Made by a program: the position numbers and the translations under genes
Shown: piece after piece, positions 25,538-37,949 of the stretch
How positions within the stretch are numbered: the stretch's first letter is position 1
Layout: every line of letters starts with the position of its first letter
From: Bimuria novae-zelandiae CBS 107.79
Taxonomy: Eukaryota > Ascomycota > Dothideomycetes > Pleosporales > Didymosphaeriaceae
Direction: 5' to 3'
Assembly (NCBI GenBank): GCA_010015655.1
Contig: ML976657.1
Span: forward strand, 2,099,252 to 2,163,251
Length of the DNA stretch: 64,000 nucleotides
The notes under the pieces: model-generated
Databases searched by the model: none
What the model saw: only the letters and a program-made list of their open reading frames with translations
What the model was told of the DNA's origin: nothing

Positions 25538-26805
25538 ATGTCTGCACCGAGTTTTTCCGTTGGGACGACCTTCGAGGACCTCAGTGGAGTGTCCACAGCT
25601 GCCTTCAGCAATCCATACGATGCATTGATCGCGGCTTCAGAGGATGATCCAGTGAGTTTTCTTTGTTTGTTTGTATCTTATTGTTGTATTTATTTACCAA
25701 GAAACAGGCTCAATTGCAGACCCGCTACAATTTGCACAGGAGCACGAGGAACAGCCAGCAGAAGGACAAGATGCTCGACAAGGACTTCTCTGGACCGAAT
25801 ATTGATCCCATTCTCTTGAGGCTCAGCGATCCTACGGTAGAGCCAGGCTACATCGATCCACGAAATTGCTTGGTATTCTGGGGAAGACCGACGCAGAAGA
25901 TTAAGGGCCTGATTCAACGTGTTCAGCAGGAACTGCTTACAGTCGCTCCTAGTAAGTCTGTCTATTCTTGCGAGAACAGAATAGTCGCATTGTCCCGCAT
26001 ATGCCATGTAGTGCTAACATCTTCTTAGATCTCTGGACCATGCCTCAAGACAATTTACACATCACTGCCCTAGAGATAACACATTCAAAGAAGGCAGACG
26101 AAATCCAGCAGATCGTCGACTCGATAAGCGACAAGGTTCCCACCATCACCGAATACACATTCGACCACCGATCTCGGCTGATCAAGCCCATGATTGGGTT
26201 CGATGCGTCGGCACTAGCTTTAAGCTTTGTGCCTGCAGCTGGAGAGCCGTCTGCATTAGGCCGCACCAAGGAAGACGATGCGTATACATACCATCATCTG
26301 CGACGCGACCTATTCGCTCTTTGCCAGGACATTGGAGTCACTGTGGACTCGCGATACGTCGTGCCTGTGAGTCATTCATGATAAGTCCTGCTTCAGCTCG
26401 TAAGCTCAACATATTCTAGTCCAGCCATCTTACTATCGGCCGCTTTATCAGGACGAGTGATTTCGAGGAGGAGAAGGGTGTCTACGACCCAAAGAAGATG
26501 GAAGTCTTCATCGAGAAGATCAAGGAGATCAACGCGTGGCTGGAAAAGGAGTTCTGGCCAGAGCACAACGGTGGCCAGGTCCCAGATGGCGCAGACTGGT
26601 TGGTGGGAGAGGAGAAGGGTCTCCACTGCCGTGAGTTACCAATTGCACGCAACGAAAAGCAACTCTTTACTAACAACTGGCAGGTAAAGGAACACTATGG
26701 TAAGGCTGACGTGACAGGTTTCAATCCGTCTAGCAATTTAGACAGCGCTGACTGATGATCAGGTACGGCGGTGGCGAGTCCGTCCACGAGGGAAAGGGCT
26801 TCTAG
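25538..26805 (+). CDS. 2H phosphoesterase (RNA ligase/cyclic nucleotide phosphodiesterase-like)
   Basis: Six exons: 25538-25651, 25708-25951, 26029-26366, 26420-26630, 26684-26699 and 26763-26805, giving 321 residues (966 coding bases in frame). Introns are 43-77 bases with GT-AG ends. The two HxT motifs that define the 2H superfamily are present at the expected wide spacing: His130-Ile-Thr in NLHITALEITH and His235-Leu-Thr in SSHLTIGRF. In this superfamily the two histidines act on 2',3'-cyclic or related phosphodiester bonds; the substrate here is not known. The penultimate exon is only 16 bases, and the C-terminus reads GTLWYGGGESVHEGKGF when it is spliced. If intron 5 were retained, translation would stop directly after the Trp codon. 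Confidence 0.85.
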
Positions 26806-27609
26806 ACTTGTTAGCCCATCTTCTTGGGCCGTTCTCCAGGCAGTCATCGCACGTACGCCTAGGCGGCCGTGCAGTGGTAGTGATGATTCGACGAGGTTCT
26901 GGTGTTGAGGTGTAGCGCTGGGCTGGATCCATGGGACACGCAAAGGGGTCGCAACTTCAATTCGAGATGCCCAAGAAGGCTCATGAATAGAAATAGACAC
27001 AACGGTTAGATAAATCGAGATCCGTATACAGATTTGCAGAGCAATAGATGCCTAATGGTTTCAGCGACAGATGTCATGGTCGCGATCGTAAAAGTTCGAC
27101 TTGGGCACGAAGGCCGGAACCTTGGCCGAGCAACACAGGCTCTGTCCATGCCTGTGAAGCTATTATTCAAACTCTGCATATTACTGGGGAACTCCAGGTA
27201 TACATATTTGCATCGGATTTCCCAAGGAGTACCTAGCTTGCCATGTGGTTATGCACAGGGGCGGATCGCGGAGGTCGGCGTGGCGGGGTGTTCAGGGTCC
27301 AAGCTTCCTCCCACGTAGCTGCTGAGCCTCCATCTGAATCAATGAAACCGATGTGATACAACATAACTACACGGCCCTGAACTACGAATCCTACTGCAAA
27401 AGCGCCTTTTTGTTGAACACGTTACGCTCATCGTGGCCACATCATAATACTGCAGCCTACACAACCTCTCCACCTCGATCTCAAGGCAGTCACCTTTGCC
27501 GCGCTCTTACGGTGCGCATACGTGGCCAACGCAGCTTCTATAAAGCGAGCCAGAAGCCGCCGCAAAACACTCTCACCGACGGTGAAAGAGCATTCCCGGT
27601 TCATACACC
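26806..27609. other. Intergenic; leader and promoter region of SEC18
   Basis: Only short open frames without splice support. The part nearest 27,610 is the likely 5' untranslated region of the vesicle-fusion ATPase. I see no separate gene. Confidence 0.5.
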
Positions 27610-30271
27610 ATGTTCAACCGCGACAGACTACCTGGCCTTCCCGGCAGCTCACCGCGACCTCCTCAGCAGCGCGCTGACGGATACGGACGACCGCCGCAAC
27701 AGCAGCCTCCACCCCAGAGATCGCCCGGTCACGATCCAAGAATGGGCAGATACAACGACCAGCCACCTCCAGGCTACCCTCAAGGTGGCCAACAGCGCAT
27801 ACCTCAGCACGCACCCCAAGCTGGCGGAGGACGAGTAATGCAGCTGCGGCCGATCAAGAGCCCTGGAGGCAACGCCTATGCTTTTGGCAATCTGTAAAGA
27901 CCTGCGAATTCATGCACGCTGTATCATCGCTAATTTAGCTGCAGGGTCGCCGTATCTCCACATGACTTCCCGCCCACGCGCGACGGATCGGACATCTACA
28001 TAAAGGTGAATGGCAACTACGTCCTCTCCGCACGCCCTACCGATGGCTGCCACCCCGGCGAGATTGGCTTGACCGACGCGCAACGTACATGGGCAGGTAT
28101 TGCGCTTGGACCCCAGGATGTGGTTACAGTGGAACATTACGATGCGTTCAGCCAGGGTGGACAGTCATATTTGGGCAATGTGGAGATCGAGGTTGGTTTT
28201 GCTACGAGGAAAACCACAGAGACACCATATGACCAGGAAGAGCTGGGCACTATCTTCAAAAAGGTACGTCGTTGGATCACAGTGGATGGATCAAAGGCTT
28301 GGGTAGGGACGGTATACTGACATGGAGTAGAACTTTGAGAATCAGGTTCTCGCCCCCGGGCAACAACTACTCATGGATGTCAAGAGTATCGTCCTTCGTA
28401 TGTCGATACGCACCGTCCAGCTAGTCGATCTGTCCATGGAGAAGGCAGAAGCTGCGTCGGGAGCAACTCTGACGGACCCCAGTGTTCGCGGAATCTTGAC
28501 GCGACATAGCCAGATCGATTTCTTCAAAGACGCGCGCACCGACATCAAGATCAAAGCCTCGAGTCGGCGACCTGCTGCCAATTCCATCATTCAACCCGGT
28601 TTCAAATTCGAAGACATGGGTATTGGAGGGTTAGACAACGAGTTCAGTGCCATCTTCCGAAGAGCTTTCGCTTCGCGCATTTTCCCACCAGGACTGGTTG
28701 AGAGGCTTGGTATTCAGCACGTCCGTGGTATCCTTCTCTACGGTCCCCCAGGAACTGGCAAGACCTTGATAGCCCGACAAATTGGCAAAATGTTGAACGC
28801 GAGAGAGCCAAAGGTCATCAACGGCCCTGAGGTACTCAACAAATACGTCGGTCAGTCCGAAGAGAACATTCGGAAGATGTTCGCCGATGCGGAGAAAGAG
28901 TACAAGGAAAAAGGCGACGAAAGCGGTCTTCACATTATCATTTTCGATGAGTTGGACGCCGTTTGCAAGCAGAGAGGTTCTAGCACTGGTGGCACCGGCG
29001 TGGGTGATAGCGTTGTCAACCAGCTGCTGTCGAAGCTCGATGGTGTGGACCAACTGAACAACATTCTTCTCATCGGTATGACCAACCGAATGGACATGAT
29101 CGATGAGGCTCTTTTGCGTCCTGGCCGTCTCGAGGTTCATATGGAGATTTCCCTCCCTGACGAGGCTGGCCGTGCGCAGATTCTCAAGATCCACACGACG
29201 AAGATGCGCAACAACAATGTCATCGAAAGCGACGTCAACGTTGAAGAACTGGCGAAGCTTACCAAGAACTTTTCTGGTGCCGAAATCAACGGTTTGGTAA
29301 AGGCAGCTTCGTCCTATGCTTTCAGTCGTCATATCAAGGTTGGTACGATGGCGTCTATCAACCCTGATGTCGAGAACATGAAAGTCAACCGCGAAGACTT
29401 CTTACATGCACTTGAAGAGGTCAAGCCTCTGTTCGGCGCTGCAGAAGAAGAGCTGGGACAACGGGTACGCGGTGGTATCATCCACTTCTCACCGTTCATC
29501 CACGATATTTTAGAGGAGGCGCGTTTGTTTATCAACCAGGTCAGGAAAGGATCGACGCCTGTCCTCTCTGTTGCCCTGCATGGGCCACCAGGAAGTGGCA
29601 AAACGGCCCTTGCAGCGAGAATGGCTATGGATTCCGAATTTCCGTTCATAAAACTGATTTCACCGGAAGACATGGTTGGGTTTAGTGAGATGCAGAAGGT
29701 ACAGCAGCTTGACAAGACATTCCGAGATGCATACAAGAGCGCCTTGAGTATTATCGTGATTGACAATATCGAGCTGCTCGTCGACTGGGTGCCCATTGGA
29801 CCACGATTCAGCAATACGGTGTTGGTCGCGCTGAAGGTCTTGCTCGCGAAGCAACCGCCCAAGGTAAGTGGAGAAATCGTATTGGGTATCCTGGTGCAAC
29901 CCAGGCTATTTAAAGTCATGCGCTAACAAGATCAGGACCGCCGCCTGTTGATCTTTGCGACTACCACTGAACGTTCAGTGCTCACTCAGCTGGACCTGTT
30001 CAGCCGTTTCGATGCAGATATTGCGGTACCAAACGTCAATACACAGTCCGAGCTTGCGCAGGTGCTGCAGTATTCCGGTGCATTCTCGGATCAAGATCAG
30101 CAGCGAGCCATTGGAGAGATACAGGAGATTACGGGTAGCACCGATGTGGGCGTGGGCGTGAAGAAGATCTTGACAGCCATTGAAACGGCAAAGGAAGACC
30201 AGGACGTGCCTGGCCGCTTTGCTCGGGTCATGTCTGGTGCGATCTCGGCCAACCGAAGCTCCTTCGCATGA
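27610..30271 (+). CDS. SEC18: Vesicular-fusion ATPase Sec18/NSF
   Basis: Four exons: 27610-27893, 27945-28263, 28331-29863 and 29936-30271, giving 823 residues. This hexameric AAA+ ATPase disassembles SNARE complexes with alpha-SNAP (Sec17) after membrane fusion, in the cytosol and on secretory membranes. After a Pro/Gln-rich leader of about 75 residues comes the N domain (VAVSPHDFPPT on). D1 has Walker A GPPGTGKT at about residues 339-346, Walker B IIIFDELDAV near 405, and MTNRMDMIDEALLRPGRLEVHMEI with the sensor and arginine-finger region. D2 has a second Walker A, GPPGSGKT, near 619 but the altered Walker B IVIDNIELL, as is usual for NSF, whose D2 mainly holds the hexamer. Length is close to the family norm, with a somewhat long leader. 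The gene looks intact. Confidence 0.97.
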
Positions 30272-32082
30272 ACACAGCATCGGAACGTCCTGGCACTTGT
30301 ATAATACAGCGTGTAACCTCGTTTTGCACTTTAGAAAGGCAAACGGTCGACCCTAGATAGTATGAAGACCCCAGCTGGATATGCAATACGATGTCCCGAC
30401 CATACACAGGACATGGTAGCGCTGAAGATTCAATATGCGTGCAGACCGTGGGAGTTCGGCGCAGGGTCCCTGCGCAACTGACAGGCTCGATATTAGACAG
30501 CTACCGACGTGACAATGCACTATCGGGTTGTTTGAGCCCCAAGGCCCGGGCAAGCTCCCGTGTACCACCACGCCTCAGCTCATCTCCACGCGACTCGCAT
30601 GGCAGCGATGACAGCGGTGCCACCCGGTCGGCGCGGGGACAGCTTTTATGACACCTGCGGACTGGCGATGGGTCCCATTGTGGCCTCCAACTTTCCGAGG
30701 CTCTGTTGCTTTCTCGTGAGTTCTGGTAGCTGGGAGACTAGCAGAGGGGACTGCACCCAGGCCAGAGCCATGCCCGGTTTAGTTGGCGTGCACAAGGCCT
30801 CCGTCGCCACTCGTAGCGTAACGTTAGGGGTTGAGTACGCACATGCTAAAACGGTCACATGGACAGTGATGTGCACTCGCCGCCACTAACGTGCTGCTAC
30901 TGCAGACTCTGGCCGTTGCGATTGGAATATCTCGCGATGCGAGTGAGGTGTCGTGCGATGCTGTACGAACAGGGGTCGTCGCCGCCGGTAGGGCATCAAT
31001 AGCACCCCAGGCGATGCGGCCAATGTTGTGCCGCCTAGAACGCACCGAGCAATGACGCACCGAGGGGCACTGGGCCGGCCCGATCACGGCCATTTTGACG
31101 ACTGCACTCGTCGTGCCCCAGCAGCCACGACAACGACGCCGTGATGTCGTCCTCCTTCACGCCGCCGCCTCTACGTCTGCGCAGATGCCTTGCGAACACA
31201 TTGCAACATTGTCCCGCTGCTGCCTGCAGTGCCTAGCGGAACGCTCTGATCCTCCGCATGCATCTTTCAGATTGCATGCTTCAAGGCGTTGGCGTTTTGT
31301 CGAGCCAACGCATACTTTTGACAGCACTTAGCATGTCCGTCAGGCATACTACCCATGCACCTACATACGCCTACAGCAACCGTTCTCGCTGCTTTTACCG
31401 AAGCCCAGGGTCCGCGTCTGCTGCGCTTACAACGCCTTGCTGCCCTTAGCCCTACGTTGCTGCCGGCTTGTCGACTGCATCGCTATGAATATGCCACCTC
31501 TCTGTAATTGCCCGCAGCCCTTACTCTGGCTTACGTCTCTGATGATGTGGGCTATGTTAATCTTCCCGTGAGTGCTTTGTCATTGGTCAATGGCACTTTG
31601 CCGGTCTTGCAGGTCCCGCTCAGGCATCGTAGATTGGCTGGACCTACAGTCTAAGGCTCTGTCTACTTACCTCCAGCTCCAATGACGCCCTTTAGCCTCG
31701 GATCCAGCGGAAAACAGTTTCAGTGGACGTAGGACTATGCAGTCTTATCACCAACCGCGCGGGGTGACGAGCAAGAGGCGGCACGATGGGGTCAAAGCTA
31801 TGCCCCATAGACCATGATGCCTGCCTTGCCATGGCCGTGAGAGGTATAAAAGGGAGCCATGATGTGGATTGAAGGTCTTTTCTTCCTAGAATCCTTTCCC
31901 CTCAATTGTCTCGAAGCAAGAATATTTTCACTCCTCGTATCTTGGTACTTCCACAACACATAGTTGTCTACTTCCTCCTTAGTGTCTCCATCCACCTACC
32001 GACAATACACTTCACTTAAACTTCTTTTCACTTAGCTTGCTGTCTACCATCGTCTCGTACTACGCTCCACTAGCAAGCAAAC
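30272..32082. other. Long intergenic region, GC-rich, ending in the KXD1-like promoter
   Basis: About 1.8 kb with no supported gene. Several short frames occur on both strands but none shows family motifs or consistent splice sites. The last 200 bases are pyrimidine-rich and hold a TATA box, so they are probably promoter and 5' leader of the next gene. Confidence 0.5.
31845..31850 (+). promoter_or_regulatory. TATA box upstream of the KxDL-family gene
   Basis: GAGGTATAAAAGGG lies about 235 bases upstream of the start codon and is followed by a CT-rich stretch (CTTCTTTTCACTTAGC), a typical fungal arrangement of core promoter and leader. Confidence 0.5.
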
Positions 32083-32797
32083 ATGTCTACCGCACAAGCT
32101 TATTACCTCTCTTACCCTTCGGGCTCTATGCCCATTAGCATGCCCCAGAAAGGCGGCTACTACTATCCCCGCCCCCAGCATGCCTATGGACGCGTGTCTG
32201 CGTCACCGCCAGAGGCACCTGAGAGCGTCACCACATCCGGTGTTGCATCTTACGAGCCCTCTGCGACTACGAGCAGCTATGCTGGTAGCGCGAGTGACTA
32301 TGATTCCAGCAGCAATACCGCCGGTGTGGATCTGATGGAGTACATGGGCGACCGCCTAAATGGCTCTTTCAACCCTACGCCGCTGGACCGCAGTCTGGCG
32401 AAGCAGGCACAGACGTGAGTTGCAAATTCCTCCAGACCTTGAGTCCACATTTCACCATCTGGGAAACCGGAGACTGACAACCGAGCAGATCCGGCGAACT
32501 CAACGCCAAACACCGCGAGCTCCTCGAACTGCAAGCCCTCGCCCAGCGCCGTCTAGCCGGCGCCCGCATGAACTTCGCAGACGGTATGCGCGCCGCCAAA
32601 GACGTGCAGAAAGATCTGCAATGGACGCAGAAGCGCGTAGAGTAAATAATCCCCTCTCCCCATTTCTCCTCCAAACCCTCTATTTTCTCCCCCAGAAACT
32701 GACACCCACCAGCTCTCTGAACAACCGAGCAGCGCGCAAGTATCCCGAGCAGTACAAAGCGGCTCAGCATCGCTATCCCGCTCCGGTGGACTACTAA
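32083..32797 (+). CDS. KXD1: KxDL-motif protein, BLOC-1-related subunit (Kxd1-like)
   Basis: Three exons: 32083-32414, 32489-32641 and 32713-32797, giving 189 residues; both introns restore frame. The first 110 residues are Ser/Pro/Tyr-rich and probably disordered. From about residue 112 a helical segment begins (GELNAKHRELLELQALAQRR), then RMNFADGMRAAKDVQKDLQWTQ, ending RKYPEQYKAAQHRYPAPVDY. The block around QKDL aligns with the KxDL signature of KXD1, with Gln at the usual first Lys, and the following NRAARKYPEQY resembles the AxxHPEAF tail of animal KXD1. Kxd1 belongs to the yeast BLOC-1 complex, acting in endosomal trafficking. The second intron was placed because reading straight through stops at once. 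Assigned by motif and layout; moderately sure. Confidence 0.72.
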
Positions 32798-34925
32798 GCG
32801 CGCTCGCACGCTAAACGCCGTCTCCATCGAAACGGCACTCTGTGGATGATTCAAAAATACGATACATGATACACGATATTCGGTACTCCTCCCCTTCTCG
32901 GTTCCTGGACATTAAAATAACGGCGGCAATCTCCTTTTCCAACCCCAGGCGTTCATTCTCATACCCGGTATTACTACTTCAGCATCCTTCGCTTTCTTTC
33001 TATTCTTTCCCACGGCGTTGTTCTAGCTTGGTCTGGTCGTTTATGGAGCAGCGAACGATCGCACCCCCACACCCCTGACGACGACGCGGCGCTCGTTCCT
33101 CGCCGCTTTAGCGCTCCACCTGAGCGCGCTTGCTTTTTCCTGCTGGTTCACGCACGCACGCGCAGCGGGTCGGCCCGCTGCGGGCCTGGCGCTCACATGC
33201 ATGCACGCTCTGCCTGCGCTTGTGCGCGCCAGCTCGCTCCGACCAGCCTCCCTCTCTCCTTCTCACTTATGATTTGCTGGGTCCGAGCGGGTAGCGCGGA
33301 TACGTGGGTTCCAGGCCCGGTTCTTGGGCCTCCGCCCTGCGGTGCGGTAAGGGTGTGGTGCCCGTTGAGCCTGGGCGTGAGGGTGTGTGACTGGACTGGG
33401 GTATACGGCGCAATGAGGGTATGGATTTATCTTGATATTTGGTATAGCTGGCTTTTCACGGCCCATGTTGATGTTGTAACGGCCTGTACGGCGGTCAAGT
33501 CACGAGGCACCCACCCGGTGCCCTCCTGACCCGCCCTGTTGATGTAATGACTATACTTGATTGAGCGCATCTCGCCCCCCTAGATGACGTGACTAATCTC
33601 GTCCTTCTTCTTTGTAACTGGCTCTTTTCCAGGCTTTAAGGAGGTACACATGGCTTGGAGAGTGGGTCCCGGAGAGAGGCGCCACATGACCATCTCGTTC
33701 GGCCCGGGTCTGCCACGCTCCAAGCCACCCCAACGTGGGCCCATTGACATGTAGCGCCACAACGGGGGAAACGAGGTGTTTCAGATGAACTGTCAGACAT
33801 TAGATTGAACCACTTGTTGCCACGCCACATTCACATCATTGATGGGAGGCATGGCTGCCGTCATGCTCGCTCGTGGCGTTCGCGTCTTGAAACAAGGCGT
33901 GATGCTGTGTGAGCGTCGTTTTGGTGGTGGTTAGAGATGTTTTGGTGAGGGTGATGGGTGGATGTTGTGGAACTAGGGCAAAGAAGCGGATGGAGTGGGG
34001 GATAGGAATGGTTGGAAGGGGTGGTGAGGATGGTATCATGGTCGAAGCAGAAGAGCGGTGTAGGGGTTACGGAGTGCAAAGGCATGTTCGATAGAGTTCA
34101 GTGTGTCCGGTCGAACTGGAGTCGTAGAAATCACCGCAGAAGCTCACTAATAGGTCGTGCTTCAGATGGTTACAGGAGATAAACATAGTATAGACAAGTA
34201 ATGTTTAAGACCGACGCGTTTCAACACCTGATATATCATGTTTAATTGGTTCCCACAACTCCGTTTGGGCGTTGGTACCTCCATTCCAGACCCTGGGTCT
34301 CGATCTTCCCGACCCAAGTGTCCTGGCCTCAAGTGACATCCATCAAATCCTCGCTTCCGATGATGACTGGTAATCTGGTGTAACAGAGGGACAAGGCGGC
34401 ATTGCGGCCCAAGTGCGACAGTTTGACAGCGGATGCGGGAATCCCGAATCCGGTGAGCGAGGAATATCCATCTCCAGGGCTGCACTGAGCAGAGGCGATA
34501 AACTTGCAGAGGCGCAGACAGACGTGCGGGGTCTGCCGAAAGGCAGGGTCCTGGGCTTCGCATACTCCGATTGTAGGACTGTGGCTGTCGTTGGTCGTCG
34601 GAAGAGAAGCAATATGTGGAACGTGGGGTCGAACTTATGGCCATTGGGAAAATTTGCCGGCGATATGAGCGCTCTGCTGTGCCAGTCTGCGAGCGGTTAG
34701 AACAGCTTTCCAAGATAGAGATGGGCACGCTGACGGATGTTGACTTAGCTGAGGGATCCCTGAACGAGAAAGCTCATAGCTGATAACCACTAAAGCACCA
34801 ACTTGATTAGGAAGTACAGTTCGGTGTTTGTTATAGATCACGCCTCCTGTTGAGCAGAGGGTGGTGAAATTATGGCTATCCGCTTTGTAAGGCAGAATTG
34901 GTGGTTTTCACCAATCTCAAGCGTC
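32798..34925. other. Long intergenic region without a supported gene
   Basis: About 2.1 kb. It contains GC-rich palindromic stretches (33,080-33,200) and low-complexity GT/CA-rich sequence around 33,900-34,080. The longest open frame, on the minus strand at 34,162-34,728, shows no recognisable domain and competes with equally open frames on both strands, so I do not call it. Confidence 0.45.
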
Positions 34926-35447
34926 TCAATTGCGTTCTTTCGACGGCGTCTCCCAGGGGTCTTTAACAAAGCTTGGAAGGAAATATGCTCTGTCTCCATT
35001 CTCGTCCAGCACACCGTTCCTGAGAGCGGCCAATTCGGTCTGAGTTATCGCTGGGCCACCGAAGGAAACCATGGGAGAAGCGTCAGATTGGTTTTGAGTG
35101 AACGCTGGAGCAGTTTGTTCTTTTTGATTAGGCCGCTCCGGAAGATCATGGCCCCTAGATAAGAAGGCCACGAGGCCACCAGCTGCATGTTGGTGTTGTT
35201 TTGTTTTGTCTTTGGCTAGCATCGCATGTGGTTCAGCTGCATCAACGCTGGGTTCTGGTTCGGCCGCATTCTTGCTTGATTCTTCCTGCTCGATCTTGGA
35301 CCGTACTCCCAAGCGTGTAGTGTTCGCCCCGCTTGCGTCGACTCTCGATTTTGGAGAACTCGTCTGGTCATATTTTCGCTTCTTGGTGCCGCCGAAGGAG
35401 GAAAAGCCCATCGCGGCTGCCACATCATCGTGCTCAATATCTTCCAT
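34926..35447 (-). CDS. Small conserved fungal protein of unknown function
   Basis: A single open frame of 173 residues starting at ATG 35447. The N-terminus MEDIEHDDVAAAMGFSSFGG followed by TKKRKYD looks like a short conserved motif with a possible nuclear localisation signal. The middle is polar and low in complexity. The C-terminus GDRAYFLPSFVKDPWE is hydrophobic and looks like a second conserved block. I recall this two-block layout in ascomycete proteins of unknown function, but I cannot assign a role. No intron is needed. Confidence 0.62.
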   Translation of the reverse strand: MEDIEHDDVAAAMGFSSFGGTKKRKYDQTSSPKSRVDASGANTTRLGVRSKIEQEESSKNAAEPEPSVDAAEPHAMLAKDKTKQHQHAAGGLVAFLSRGHDLPERPNQKEQTAPAFTQNQSDASPMVSFGGPAITQTELAALRNGVLDENGDRAYFLPSFVKDPWETPSKERN

Positions 35448-36485
35448 TTGAGGTATCGTCAGTGCGGATTGTTGTACACCAATTTCGCGAAAGTAGGAAA
35501 TTGCGGTAGCGAAGTCTGGAGTCGATGGCGTGCACCTTCGTTATCGATAACGTTGAAGTCCACAGCTGCTGACCAATCAACATGCAGGAGCGCCGACTCC
35601 AATCGCCAAGATCCGGAGCAGGAAAGACCACACTGAGGTCTTTCTCGTTGAAGACTTGGTGTCTGTCAATTCCGGTAAAGTCAGTAACACGTATGTGTTG
35701 TCCTACGCACCCGACATTATCATCTAATCGCGGGAGGTGATATGCACGGCGGGGCCGCTCACGGCAGTCACGCACAGGAACACCAAAATCGTGATTCCAC
35801 CCACACGACCGTGTGGGGGGTTCCTGTAGTATGAAATTGTTCGCCTGAACAAGCTGATTACTAGAATCACGTTCTTTATCCGCAAAAAGCTGGCGCTGTT
35901 GCGATAAAGAGACCAAAGCCAAGATGCAGAGTTTTCGCTCTGCCAAGACTTGGTCAAAACCTTTCACCCAAACTAAGTACCGCTCAGGCGACTACTACTA
36001 CTTGTTCAAGCTTAAGGTTTTCCCCTACGAGGTTTTTACTCAAGGTACAAGGCAGCTTGCTAACTCGTACGAGGTCCTACTTCGTACGAGGTAGGGGGAG
36101 GAAGACAGTACGGGAGCAGAGCTACAAGGGCGAGGGAGAGAGGGGCAGGACAACAACACCCTCACAGATGAGGGCCGGCTACTATAGGTATCTAGGTGCC
36201 TGTAGTAGCAGGTAGACCTATTAAAGGGAGGATGGGCTATGTACAACAAGGCTACTGTGGTAGCCAGCCGGCAGGCACGAAATGCTTTCTGTAAATACAG
36301 CTTAGCACGTCCCCATGCCCCATGGGAGGCTAGAACATTATGTTCCTGGACGTTAATCAATACTACTACTACTACTACTACTACGGCAGTCACGCACGCT
36401 AGGACCACCCGACTGGCAGACTACCGATAACTTCCAAGGTTGATACAACCACTTCACGCGGCATAAGTCTTCCACCACGGCCACG
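35448..36485. other. Intergenic; upstream regions of two divergent genes
   Basis: A 177-codon minus-strand frame (35,434-35,967) overlaps the start of the preceding gene but shows no motif. Around 36,064-36,094 the decamer CGTACGAGGT occurs twice, embedded in short palindromes. A purine-rich stretch lies between 36,090 and 36,160. Confidence 0.4.
36361..36384 (+). repeat. (TAC)8 microsatellite
   Basis: Eight uninterrupted TAC units about 100 bases upstream of the F-box-like pseudogene; a shorter run of the same triplet is near 35,990. Confidence 0.9.
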
Positions 36486-37651
36486 ATGGCGACTCGACAG
36501 GCCGTGGATCCCACGACATGCTTCCGGTTCCTTGACCTCCCGAAAGAGATGCGCTTGAAGGTCTACGAGCGCATTCCCATATCTACGAAACTGGAGGGTT
36601 TCCATTCTCCTCTACAGGTAAGTCATAGCCCGCGCTTGACAAGCATTATCGATGCTTTCCTCAAGAGGGGTGCCGGATCAGCAGACTTCTTGCCTATATA
36701 CCGTCTATCATGGGTACAGGTGTTTGAACTCGCTACATGGCGTTGCGTATATCAATTATCCGTCATCAGCACCTGTGGAATTACGCCTCGGACTGTTGGT
36801 ATGTGATGGTTGCTGATGGTTAACTATAGAACCAGGCTTAGCCAGAAATGCACAGTCTCCACTATATCGAGAAACATGGTGGGCTCGTCTTCATTGACCG
36901 AACGGTCTCCACGAGCATTCTACGTGTTTCCCGCCAAGTTCACCAAGAAGCGCTGGCCATATTGCATGTCAAAATGGATGAGATTGTCAGCAAGCCAATG
37001 CGACTCGTCTTTACACCGGACTAGAGCACGTAAATCCTGGTGGGCAAGACCTATGTCGGAGGTATTCCAGCGGCCGGAGATTGCAGCTACGTCTGACACA
37101 CTATCCGCTCCAACCCTGCGTTTCGCCCGGAAGCTCGCGAGGCGCTATATCACTTCGTGCTTTGAGGCACATATCGCCAATCCTGGACAATATCCTGCTA
37201 CGATTGAGATTGCATGCCATCTTGCTAGTGAGATCGAGGGTGCGAAAATCGCAGAATGGCTTGGCACTTACTATTCGATAATCTTTATGATCTGCATTGT
37301 ACGACTTCTCCACAAGTACTTCTCGTCCCCCGCGTTGTGCGCTCATCGCTCGGAGCTAGTTCAGCGGAAGAGGCGGAATTGGATGAAGAGATACGCGGGT
37401 AGTATCCTTGGGACGAGGAAGAAGCGGCGCAGATGAAATTATCCGTCAGGATTTTGGATCTGCGAACGGTAAAGGGCCATCACATTGAGCCGGATGAGTG
37501 GAAGGAAGACTGGTCAGCGTTCGGCGGTACGGTTGGTGCGTCGTACTTTCGCGAGAGCAATTCTGCGATTGTTGCAGCCCAGGGTCATCATGACCAAGCC
37601 CGGGTGTACTGGGAGAGGCTCCAGGATCAACTAGCAGGGCGTTGGCCATAG
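36486..37651 (+). pseudogene. F-box-like paralogue, interrupted by nonsense codons
   Basis: It starts MATRQAVDPTTCFRFLDLPK with the F-box-like block LPKEMRLKVYERIPI. A first intron (GTAAGT at 36,616 to CTTAG just before CCAGAAATGCAC) leads to EKHGGLVFIDRTVSTSILRV, which aligns with RHGGLVVVHNTLSTGILRT of the next gene. The same reading frame then runs to 37651 but is cut by TAG at 37022, followed by TAA, several TGA and further TAG codons. Homology returns downstream (VVRSSLGASSAEEAELDEEI against VVRNLPGALTKEEEQEI, then EPDEWKEDW and SYFRESNSAIVAAQGH against the matching parts of the neighbour). The breaks seen are nonsense changes, not frame breaks. It is a dead tandem duplicate of 37950-39272. 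Confidence 0.7.
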
Positions 37652-37949
37652 GCTGAAGGGGAGGGCAGAGCCTCCGTCTTGCTTCATTCATGGCTGCAAT
37701 GTGTTATTCTGGAATATATGCTACGCGGCAGCAAGCCAAAGTGTTAGCGCCTCATTCTAGTCTAGGATGCACAATACGAGGTAGTATTCAACGGATCAGC
37801 CGGTTGGAACCACATTCATGTCCACCCCAAGCATCATAAACCTCGCGGCTGATGCACGCACCTTCCCAAAAAGTGATTTACGTTGACTAGTCTAGTGCCC
37901 GGGTCGCAACTGCCCGTTTACTGACGAGCGGATCTCTCGCGCCTGCCTC

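Noticed and set aside
34162..34728. 188-codon minus-strand open frame
   Set aside because: No motif, overlapping open frames on both strands of similar length, no splice structure or conserved block.
35434..35967. 177-codon minus-strand open frame before the small conserved gene
   Set aside because: It overlaps the start of the better-supported frame at 34926-35447 and shows no recognisable domain.
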